From Bacteroidia bacterium (lineage in GTDB: Bacteria > Bacteroidota > Bacteroidia > Bacteroidales > Prolixibacteraceae), in NCBI GenBank assembly GCA_026391295.1, contig JAPLDS010000027.1:18686-82032 (forward strand): DNA of 63,347 nucleotides, written 5' to 3'. Under the pieces are notes generated by a model. The model was given only the letters and a program-made list of their open reading frames with translations, made no database searches and was not told where the DNA came from. Both the position numbers and the translations under genes were made by a program. This document shows, in pieces, positions 37,746 through 44,841 of this stretch (the stretch's first letter is position 1; each line of letters opens with the position of its first letter).

Positions 37746-38582
37746 ATGACTAAAATAATTAAAGTAGGAAATATTGATTGTGGAGCTGACAAGCTTTTTC
37801 TTATCTCAGGACCTTGCGTGGTTGAAGATGAGAAATTGATGATGGAGACGGCTGAATTTCTAGTCCGTCTATCTGAAAAACTTGACCTCCCATTGATTTT
37901 CAAATCGTCTTTTCAAAAAGACAACAGAAGTTCTTCTGAGTTCTACTCTGGTCCAGGGATCGATAAAGGACTTGCCATACTTCAGAAAATCAAAGAGCAA
38001 TTTAAAGTTCCGATCCTTACCGACATCCATTATCCAGATCAAATTGCTGCAACGGCTCAAGTTGTTGATGTTATTCAGATACCGGCTTATTTGGTTATGC
38101 AGACAACTTTAGTTGTAGAAGCAGCTAAAACAGGAAAGGTGATCAACCTAAAACATGCTCAATACCTTTCTCCTGAGAATATGATCAAGCCTGTTAAGAA
38201 AGTTGAGATGGCAGGCAATGAAAATATAATGGTAACTGAGCGCGGGTATGCTTTTGGATACAACGATCTAATTGTTGATCCACGAAGTTTCTATCATCTG
38301 CGCTCGACTGGTTATCCGGTGATTTTTGATGTGACCCATTCAATCCGTAAGTATGGCATTCCAAGTTCTGACCCAAGAGGTGGATCACGCGAATTTATAC
38401 CTACTTTAGCTCGCGCTGGAGTGGCAGCTGGTATTGATGGACTATTCCTCGAAGTACACCCTGATCCTTCAAAAGCGTTATGTGATGCTGCGAGCCAGAT
38501 GTGCATTGATGATGTGACCGAATTCCTTAAGCCATTGCTCGAGATTCACAATACAGAAGTAAAATATAGAACTAAAATTTAA
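37746..38582 (+). CDS. kdsA: 3-deoxy-8-phosphooctulonate synthase (Kdo8P synthase), metal-dependent type
   Basis: 278 residues. It condenses phosphoenolpyruvate with arabinose 5-phosphate to Kdo 8-phosphate, the first committed step to Kdo. Motifs: ISGPCVVEDEKLMMETAEFL, FKSSFQKDNRSSSEFYSGPGID, PILTDIHYPDQ, IQIPAYLVMQTTLV, FDVTHSIRKYG and LFLEVHPDPSKALCDA. Cys24 in GPCV stands where metal-dependent enzymes (Aquifex type) have the metal-binding Cys and where E. coli has Asn, and the His, Glu and Asp ligands are also present, so this is the metal-dependent class. It lies between kdnB and the Tal-CBS gene. Confidence 0.96.
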   Translation: MTKIIKVGNIDCGADKLFLISGPCVVEDEKLMMETAEFLVRLSEKLDLPLIFKSSFQKDNRSSSEFYSGPGIDKGLAILQKIKEQFKVPILTDIHYPDQIAATAQVVDVIQIPAYLVMQTTLVVEAAKTGKVINLKHAQYLSPENMIKPVKKVEMAGNENIMVTERGYAFGYNDLIVDPRSFYHLRSTGYPVIFDVTHSIRKYGIPSSDPRGGSREFIPTLARAGVAAGIDGLFLEVHPDPSKALCDAASQMCIDDVTEFLKPLLEIHNTEVKYRTKI

Positions 38583-38594
38583 ATCATTAATTAT

Positions 38595-39620
38595 ATGGAA
38601 TTTTTTCTTGACTCCGCAAATCTTGCAGAAATTGAAGAAGCCCTTAAATTGGGAATCATTGATGGTGTAACAACTACGCCAACATTTATGCATAAGAACG
38701 GGATTACCGACATAGACGGTGCAATCATTAAGTTATCTAAAATGGTTCCTGTGCTGATGATTGAAGCACTTGGTGAAACTGCTGAAGAAATTGTGGCAGA
38801 GGCTCATCGCTTATTAAAACTTGGACTCGACAAGAAAAAAACGGTCTTCAAGATCCCAGTTAATTTCGAAGGTGTTAAAGCATGCAAGAGACTTCACAAC
38901 GAAGGATTTTTAGTTAATCTCCATCTTGTCTATAATATCCAACAAGCTTATATGGCCTTAACAGCCGGAGCTAACTATGTTTGTGTATTGGTTGGCCGTA
39001 TGCAAGATCAAGGTCACGATGCGCTATCGTTAGTTAAACAAATTGTTGACGTGATCAAAGAGTACAAATACGATTGCAAAGTGATGTTCTCATCAGTTAG
39101 ATACCCTGAGCATGTAAAAGATGCGTTAACACTAGGAGCGCATAACATAACATTGCCTTGGAGTATCATGAAAAAGCTAGGCGATAATCACCTTACAAAA
39201 CTAGGTACAGATCAATTCTTCCAACATACACGTCTGATGACCATTCAAGTGAAGAGTGTAATCTCCGATGTGAATCCAACAGTTGATATCAACTGCAAAG
39301 TTACAGATGCATTGTTGAAAATGACTGAATCAGGCATGGGTGCAGTATCTGTTATCTCTAAAGATGGTAAGCTTGCTGGAATCTTTACTGATGGAGATCT
39401 TCGTCGTCAATTGCGCAATTTAGGCGATAAGATCAGCTCTGCGACAGTTGGAGAATGTATGACTCCAAATCCAATTTCAGTTGAAGGAGACGCACTGCTT
39501 CAAAAAGCAGCTGACATTTTCAACGCCAATAAAGTAGACAACATCATTGTTACTGAGAATGGATTGCCAATTGGCATGTTAGACATTCAAGATTTGGTAA
39601 AACTAGATCTATTAAACTAG
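38595..39620 (+). CDS. Transaldolase/FSA-like aldolase fused to a KdsD-type CBS pair
   Basis: 341 residues. Residues 1-215 are a TalC/fructose-6-phosphate-aldolase barrel: MEFFLDSANLAEIEEALKLG with Asp6, Schiff-base Lys86 in TVFKIPVNFEG, LHLVYNIQQAYMALTAGANYV and VGRMQDQGHDALSLV. The conserved TTNPS loop reads TTTPT, so Asn28 is Thr. Residues ~221-341 are two CBS domains; GIFTDGDLRR at 262-271 is the signature of the CBS pair in arabinose-5-phosphate isomerase (KdsD/GutQ). The gene is 12 bases after kdsA, whose substrate is arabinose 5-phosphate. Inference: the aldolase half may make or control that substrate, with the CBS pair as nucleotide (possibly CMP-Kdo) sensor. It might instead be an ordinary transaldolase-like enzyme under regulation. 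A terminator follows. Confidence 0.85.
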   Translation: MEFFLDSANLAEIEEALKLGIIDGVTTTPTFMHKNGITDIDGAIIKLSKMVPVLMIEALGETAEEIVAEAHRLLKLGLDKKKTVFKIPVNFEGVKACKRLHNEGFLVNLHLVYNIQQAYMALTAGANYVCVLVGRMQDQGHDALSLVKQIVDVIKEYKYDCKVMFSSVRYPEHVKDALTLGAHNITLPWSIMKKLGDNHLTKLGTDQFFQHTRLMTIQVKSVISDVNPTVDINCKVTDALLKMTESGMGAVSVISKDGKLAGIFTDGDLRRQLRNLGDKISSATVGECMTPNPISVEGDALLQKAADIFNANKVDNIIVTENGLPIGMLDIQDLVKLDLLN

Positions 39621-39633
39621 ATGATATCCACTC

Positions 39634-39670
39634 ATAAAAAAAGCGAAACAAAATGTTTCGCTTTTTTTAT
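39634..39670. terminator. Bidirectional terminator at the end of the kdn/kds operon
   Basis: ATAAAAAAAGCGAAACA and TGTTTCGCTTTTTTTAT form a 17-bp perfect stem around a three-base loop. It can end both the kdn/kds operon and the convergent PafA-like operon. Confidence 0.93.
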
Positions 39671-39679
39671 GACTTAAAA

Positions 39680-41320
39680 TCAATGTTTTATCACCTCGTC
39701 GATTACCTTTCCAGAGACAGATGAAGAGGGTGTGATACCCAAAAATGTTGCAATTGTAGGCACAACATCCGTGGCATTTGTTCGTCTTGTTAAGGTTCCC
39801 TTTTTAATCCCCGCACCATACCAGACCAATGGGACTTGATTATTATCGGTATAATCTAGCGGGTTGTATTTATCTTTTGGCTGCCAGCCATCTTCATATT
39901 TTATCAGCACATCGCCTGACCTCTTAACGTGAAAGTTATTTTGAAAAGGGGCCGCATCGGCAATCACAAAATTATTCGCATCTATTTCATTGGCCGACTT
40001 TGCAGAGGCAATACCTTCAAACTGATTTAAGAATGATGCCACGCTATTTTGGATATCATGAAGATCAACTTTCTTTTTTTCGATTAGCTCATGATCGAGA
40101 TAGATCATCTGACTCGCAAACAACTCAATCCAATTAGCTTCACCATACTTAATATTCAAATATGATTTCAGCAAAGCAATAGCGCTCTCCGGATTAAATA
40201 TACCAGCAGTCATGTGGTATTTCTCTTTTAAAAGTTTCGCAGAATAGGAAACGCTATTTAAGCCAGTTAAGTAGACTAAAATCTCATTCGTACCGAATCC
40301 TGACTCAAGATACTTTAAGAGCTCGGCAATATCACGGTCAAGACGCAAATAGGTATCTTCCATCTCAACAGAATAGGAGCCAAAAGAATAACGGTGATAG
40401 TCCATCGAAGAAAACACCAGAGTAAGCATATCTGGATTTAAGTCGGCTCCTAATTGTTCTTTTGGAATCATTTGAAGTGCAAAATCTTTTACTAAGGTAT
40501 TTCCCCAAGGGGTAGACTTAAGTATTTTATACGATCCTCCTGCCTCTTTCTTTAATTTGCCGAGATCGTATGGGAAACTCCGTTGGCGACCTGGGTAGCC
40601 ATTCTCCTTGGGCAAATCAATACTCTCTGAATAATAATTGATGTCCTTGAGTAAGGACCAATCGGCTCCGATATATATATCAGCCATCTTAAAGCCGTTG
40701 AAATCAAAAGCCCACTTGGGAAATGTCTCGACATAATAAGAGCTTGAGATCATTTTGCCAGATAAATTATCAAGCCAATAAGCACCATCAGCAGCATGAC
40801 CTGCAGCTAGAACAGCAGAATTATCGTTCATGGCGATACTAAAAACTTTTGACCGACCATTCGTAACAATCTTCAGTTGATCCCCTAAAGTTGGCGTCAT
40901 TAATTTCATAGCAGATCGATCACCTTCATCGGAATCAGAGCCTACCGTGGTATAAAATTCATCTCTGATCGCATTGACCTCTTTATTTTTTAATCGATCA
41001 ATCCAGCTATCGTTTACAATGCCATGCTTGGAAGGATTTGTTCCGGTCGACAAAGTTGCCATGTTAACAGAAGGACGCTGAATTAAATGGTCGTAATGAT
41101 GATTTGTGCAGACATATCCAGAGCGATATAAACGTTGGAAGCCACCTTCACCAAACTTATCCCAGTAGCGATCGATGTAATCGGGATTGAAATCCTCAAT
41201 AACCAAACCAACCACCAAGCGTGGTAAATTTGTTGATACGGTTGTATGCCCTTGCGAGAAAACAAAGATGGGCAAGAAGAGAAAAAGAATAAAAGAGAAT
41301 ACTTTATTAAACATTACCAT
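39680..41320 (-). CDS. PafA-like alkaline phosphatase superfamily protein with lost active site
   Basis: 546 residues with a signal peptide (1-23) and a fold clearly like the Flavobacterium alkaline phosphatase PafA (LVVGLVIEDFNPDYIDRYW, EMEDTYLRLDRDI, WYGAGIKKG). The catalytic positions differ: the first Zn Asp is Glu42; the Thr nucleophile region TGPGH is PSVNM (residues 83-87); the Asp-Tyr-x-x-His motif is Asp307 with Tyr311 in place of His; the TADH pair is TGLN (Leu354, Asn355); the C-terminal THVP His is Gln495. With about five of six metal ligands and the nucleophile changed it is very probably not a phosphatase, but the reading frame and scaffold are intact. It is the last gene of an operon with CYTH and Dabb genes, 20 bases after CYTH. 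Confidence 0.88.
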   Translation of the reverse strand: MVMFNKVFSFILFLFLPIFVFSQGHTTVSTNLPRLVVGLVIEDFNPDYIDRYWDKFGEGGFQRLYRSGYVCTNHHYDHLIQRPSVNMATLSTGTNPSKHGIVNDSWIDRLKNKEVNAIRDEFYTTVGSDSDEGDRSAMKLMTPTLGDQLKIVTNGRSKVFSIAMNDNSAVLAAGHAADGAYWLDNLSGKMISSSYYVETFPKWAFDFNGFKMADIYIGADWSLLKDINYYSESIDLPKENGYPGRQRSFPYDLGKLKKEAGGSYKILKSTPWGNTLVKDFALQMIPKEQLGADLNPDMLTLVFSSMDYHRYSFGSYSVEMEDTYLRLDRDIAELLKYLESGFGTNEILVYLTGLNSVSYSAKLLKEKYHMTAGIFNPESAIALLKSYLNIKYGEANWIELFASQMIYLDHELIEKKKVDLHDIQNSVASFLNQFEGIASAKSANEIDANNFVIADAAPFQNNFHVKRSGDVLIKYEDGWQPKDKYNPLDYTDNNQVPLVWYGAGIKKGTLTRRTNATDVVPTIATFLGITPSSSVSGKVIDEVIKH

Positions 41321-41340
41321 AGTTATTTATCAAGATTAGG

Positions 41341-41802
41341 CTACCAATTCAGGAATGGATTAAGTGCTAACTGTGAATTATAATAGCGACGATCACCTGT
41401 CACTTCAGCTCCAATCCATGGAGGAAGTGCGAAGAGTTCATCCTCTGAGGACAACTCGATCTCAGCCATCACAAGACCTTGATTGGCACCCAGAAATTCA
41501 TCTACCTCCCATAATTTACCTTCATAAATCACCTCGGTGCGAAATTTTTCAATAATCGGTAGTGCGCACAATAGAAATAATTCATTTGCTTCATCTACGG
41601 GTATTTCATACTCATATTCCGATCGACTTGCACCTGAAGTAGGACCTTTGATTGTAATATAACCTTGATCTCCAGCCACTCTTACTCTTACCGTTCGTTG
41701 ACCGTCGGAAACAAGATAGCCCTGTTTATAGGGCACTGGCGAACCTAGTTCACGCCAAGCATTTTGAGTAGTTAAAAATTTACGTTCTATTTCGATCCCC
41801 AT
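41341..41802 (-). CDS. CYTH-domain protein (triphosphate tunnel metalloenzyme)
   Basis: 153 residues. The N-terminal EIERKF is the ExExK motif of the CYTH family (MGIEIERKFLTTQNAW), followed by QGYLVSDGQRTVRVRVAGDQGYITIKG and the WEVDEFLGANQGLVMAEIELSSEDE strand with paired Glu residues that bind metal. Members hydrolyse inorganic triphosphate or similar; bacterial short forms like this act mainly on tripolyphosphate. It is 20 bases before the PafA-like gene and three bases after the Dabb gene, in one operon. Confidence 0.93.
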   Translation of the reverse strand: MGIEIERKFLTTQNAWRELGSPVPYKQGYLVSDGQRTVRVRVAGDQGYITIKGPTSGASRSEYEYEIPVDEANELFLLCALPIIEKFRTEVIYEGKLWEVDEFLGANQGLVMAEIELSSEDELFALPPWIGAEVTGDRRYYNSQLALNPFLNW

Positions 41803-41805
41803 ATC

Positions 41806-42114
41806 CTATTTAACTAACAACGATTTAAAATCGATCTCCTGAAATCTAACCACCTCTTTCATCCATCGATCCTGAACAAAAGAAACATGTGCAGGGTGAT
41901 TATTGTAGTTCTCAAAATCAACTTTACTGTCAAAATTCATTGAGAAGCCATAGGTAAAATCGTTCTTCGGACTTATCTGATTATAGACTTGGAAATTTTT
42001 AACTCCAGGGATTTGGCATAAAATAGTCAATCCATCTTTAAGAAACTTATCCGTCAGAGGCGATTCAGCAGCATGCTTTAAATCAAAAATCACCATATGT
42101 TGTATCGCTTCCAT
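41806..42114 (-). CDS. Dabb family (stress-responsive alpha-beta barrel) protein
   Basis: 102 residues from ATG 42114 (a GTG three bases upstream is also possible). The dimeric alpha-beta barrel pattern is seen in IQHMVIFDLKHA, QIPGVKNFQVYNQISPKNDFTYGFSMNFDSKVDFENYNNHPAHVSFV. The family has no agreed function; several members act on aromatic or polyketide-like substrates in plants and bacteria. First gene of the Dabb-CYTH-PafA-like operon. Confidence 0.9.
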   Translation of the reverse strand: MEAIQHMVIFDLKHAAESPLTDKFLKDGLTILCQIPGVKNFQVYNQISPKNDFTYGFSMNFDSKVDFENYNNHPAHVSFVQDRWMKEVVRFQEIDFKSLLVK

Positions 42115-42317
42115 CACAAATAATTCTTTGATTTATAGTTGTATTTAATTCAAATTCTGAAAGATCTCAAATGAGCATCCTTATGATTGGATAAAACAAA
42201 TTTTCACTTGTTAAAACTATTCAATTTTACGGGATAAAAAAAGTGATTATTTAGGTTGAAAACCAAGAGACATAGTTTTAACAAAGGAAAGGATTCGTAT
42301 TTTTACAAAAAAAACAG

Positions 42318-42938
42318 GTGAATCGGACCATCGAAGTTTGTGTTGAGACATTTCAAGAAGCAGAGGCTGCAGTTAAAGCAGGAGCCATGCGCATAGAACT
42401 TTGTGCCGATCTTTTCTGTGGAGGCACAACCCCATCCTTTGAGATTGCAGATCGAATAATAAAAGAACTCAAGGTCCCGATTATGGTTATGATAAGGCCA
42501 CGTGGAGGTGATTTCTGCTATACCCAAGAAGAGTTTGAGTTGATGTGTGATGAGCTAAATAGATGTCATCAATATAAAATAGATGGTGTCGTCTTTGGAA
42601 TCTTAAACCCCGACGAAACCATTGATATAGAACGGACAAAGAAACTAGTTCGACTAGCTCGTCCAATGCAGGTAACTTTTCATAAAGCAATAGATGAGAC
42701 TCCTGATTTAGTAAAGTCTGTGCAACAGTTAAAAGATCTTGGCGTCGAGAGAATTCTTAGTTCTGGCGGCAAGCCAACGGCCTTAGAAGGGAAAGACAAC
42801 TTACTGAAAATGACAGAAACAGCCGGACCCGAATTACAAATCATTGTGGCAGGCAAGGTGACCTGGGAGAATCTCGACACTATCAGCCAGATCATTCCAA
42901 ACAAGGAGTACCATGGTCGCAGGATAGTCAACTTCTGA
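42318..42938 (+). CDS. cutC: CutC family protein
   Basis: 206 residues, GTG start at 42318 (no in-frame ATG upstream, and the NRTIEVCVETFQEAEAAVKAGAMRIELC start is the family's). TIM-barrel blocks follow: LCADLFCGGTTPSFEIADRI, VMIRPRGGDFCYTQEEFELM, GVVFGILNPDETID, TFHKAIDETPD and RILSSGGKPTALEG. The last part is divergent: where the family has MPGGG it reads IVAGKVTW, and the end (EYHGRRIVNF) is short. CutC was proposed for copper homeostasis, but the role is debated. It ends right at the MFS gene's stop on the other strand. Confidence 0.92.
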   Translation: MNRTIEVCVETFQEAEAAVKAGAMRIELCADLFCGGTTPSFEIADRIIKELKVPIMVMIRPRGGDFCYTQEEFELMCDELNRCHQYKIDGVVFGILNPDETIDIERTKKLVRLARPMQVTFHKAIDETPDLVKSVQQLKDLGVERILSSGGKPTALEGKDNLLKMTETAGPELQIIVAGKVTWENLDTISQIIPNKEYHGRRIVNF

Positions 42939-44114
42939 TTAGTGTAGGTCGTGGTCCTTTAATGCAAGCTTTCGCAGTACAGGAGCCTTCCAGGCAGTAG
43001 CGGAAACGATTAATAAGGTCATAACTCCACCAAAAACCACTGAAGGGATAAGACCCATAAAACGAGCGGCAACGCCAGATTCAAAAGCACCCAGCTCATT
43101 GGAAGAACCAATAAAGATACTATTAACAGCTGCTACCCGCCCTTTCATCTCATCTGCCGTATAGAGTTGAAGAATACTCGAACGAATTATAACACTTACA
43201 TTATCAAATACTCCACTAAGAAAAAGGCAAAAGGCTGACAAGATGAAGCTTGTCGACAAGGCAAACACGATCATACAAACTCCAAATCCGAACACACTGA
43301 TTAACATATGATATCCTGATCGGGAAACGGGTGGTTTAAAAGTTAGAATCACAGACATAATAATTGCCCCAATAGCTGGACAAGCACGCAAGAATCCTAA
43401 CCCTTCGGGACCCACATTTAAGATATCAGAAGCAAAAACTGGAAGCATTGCCACAGCTCCCCCAAATAGAACTGCAAACATATCTAGTGCAAAGGCATTT
43501 AGCAGGATTTTTCGTTCAAAAACATAGTAGATACCCTCTTTAATCCGAGCAAATATCCCTTCAACTGCCCCCTTTACAAGTGCAACTTTCCCTGGACTCT
43601 TAATCATCAACAGCAAGATGGAGCAAATAAGATACAAAATAAGTACAAAGCTATAAGCAGGCACTATACCCCAGAATCCATAAACCAAACCACCCAATGC
43701 TGGTCCCACCACGGCGCCAATATGCCAAACGGTGCTACTCCAAGTAGAAGCAGCAGTTAGCAAATCGCGTGTCACTAACTGTCCTAACAAAGCAGTATGT
43801 GCTGGCATCAATATCCCTCGGACAATTCCAGTAATAAATATGGTTACGAATATTGGAGCTACGCCATACAATTGCTGCATAGACGAATCTGGCAAGCTGT
43901 AAATTGTAAGTAGAACAGAGCTAATAAGCAATAAAAAGGTGGTGTAGAATATTATCTTCTTACGATCCCATACATCCACAAAATGACCAGCAAACAAGGC
44001 GATACTCACTTGAGGTATGACCTCAGTCAAACCAATCATTCCTAGCGAGAGAACATTCTTTGTTATCGAATAAAGTTGCCAACTGACAATGACCGACTGC
44101 ATAAGGTTAGCCAC
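42939..44114 (-). CDS. MFS transporter, N-terminally truncated
   Basis: 391 residues with about eleven membrane helices, of the EntS/enterobactin-exporter-like group: QSVIVSWQLYSITKNVLSLGMIGLTEVIPQVSIALFAGHFVDVWDRKKI is the family's region from mid-helix 1 to the loop 2-3 motif. Homologues have about 25 more residues before QSVIV, including the first half of helix 1. Here the only start is a GTG at 44114, and an in-frame stop lies a few codons upstream. The GTG overlaps the last eight bases of the HAD gene. The most economical reading is that a deletion removed the end of the HAD gene and the start of this gene together, which probably makes the carrier non-functional. Confidence 0.8.
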   Translation of the reverse strand: MANLMQSVIVSWQLYSITKNVLSLGMIGLTEVIPQVSIALFAGHFVDVWDRKKIIFYTTFLLLISSVLLTIYSLPDSSMQQLYGVAPIFVTIFITGIVRGILMPAHTALLGQLVTRDLLTAASTWSSTVWHIGAVVGPALGGLVYGFWGIVPAYSFVLILYLICSILLLMIKSPGKVALVKGAVEGIFARIKEGIYYVFERKILLNAFALDMFAVLFGGAVAMLPVFASDILNVGPEGLGFLRACPAIGAIIMSVILTFKPPVSRSGYHMLISVFGFGVCMIVFALSTSFILSAFCLFLSGVFDNVSVIIRSSILQLYTADEMKGRVAAVNSIFIGSSNELGAFESGVAARFMGLIPSVVFGGVMTLLIVSATAWKAPVLRKLALKDHDLH

Positions 44115-44694
44115 AGTCAGTTTCAGTGCGCAAGACTGTGCAAGTCATGCCGGCTCTTTTGGCAGCCAATAACCCATTTGGTGAATCTTCAAAAACCAAA
44201 CATTCGTTGGGCTCTACACCTAGCTTATTAGCAGCTGCCTGGTAAACAAGTGGCTCTGGCTTACTTTTCCCAGCTTCACTTGTTGTCATAACAACTTCGA
44301 AATAGGATTTAATCTCACCTCGTTCGAGTAAGATATTAGCGATTGCAGGTGAAGAAGAGGTTGCTACGCCCAATTTTATTCCAGCGTTTCTTAACTCATT
44401 TAAAATCAAACGAACACCTGGATTTAGAACGAAAGAAGGCAAGGAACTAAAATACTCACACCGAAATAACTCATCTAATTTCAACAGATCTTGAATACTT
44501 TTAGACAAACCAAATCGTGCTATCAGGTCGAGATACATAAAATCGGTCGCAGTGCCTAAGTATGTTCGGTGTATCTCTGGAGATACATCAAGACCAAGTT
44601 TTTCAAAAATTTCACGTTCAATTAGATAATGAAGTGGCTCACTATCAATTAAAACACCATCCATATCAAATATTACCGCCTTCAGTTGTCTCAT
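44107..44694 (-). CDS. HAD-family hydrolase (beta-phosphoglucomutase-like), C-terminally shortened
   Basis: 195 residues with the full HAD core: VIFDMDGVLIDSEPLHYLIER with both catalytic Asp residues, the helical cap, VATSSSPAI, Lys in GKSKPEPLVYQ, and CLVFEDSPNGLLAAKRAG. Homologues run about 20 residues beyond GMTCTVLR, usually ending in a helix after a (AV)DLV(V) strand; here the protein ends TETDCG. Family members dephosphorylate sugar phosphates or isomerise glucose phosphates. The core is complete, so activity may be kept. The shortened end coincides with the truncated start of the MFS gene. Confidence 0.85.
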   Translation of the reverse strand: MRQLKAVIFDMDGVLIDSEPLHYLIEREIFEKLGLDVSPEIHRTYLGTATDFMYLDLIARFGLSKSIQDLLKLDELFRCEYFSSLPSFVLNPGVRLILNELRNAGIKLGVATSSSPAIANILLERGEIKSYFEVVMTTSEAGKSKPEPLVYQAAANKLGVEPNECLVFEDSPNGLLAAKRAGMTCTVLRTETDCG

Positions 44695-44841
44695 AATAAC
44701 TTGGAATTTCCACTAGGAATAATCACAATAAATATATAACGGCCAATTTAGTATATTAGTTCTATATTTTTCTTTTAAATCATAACTTTGAACTTAAATA
44801 TATTTAATAATTCAACCTTACACTGATCTTTCGAAGTCATA

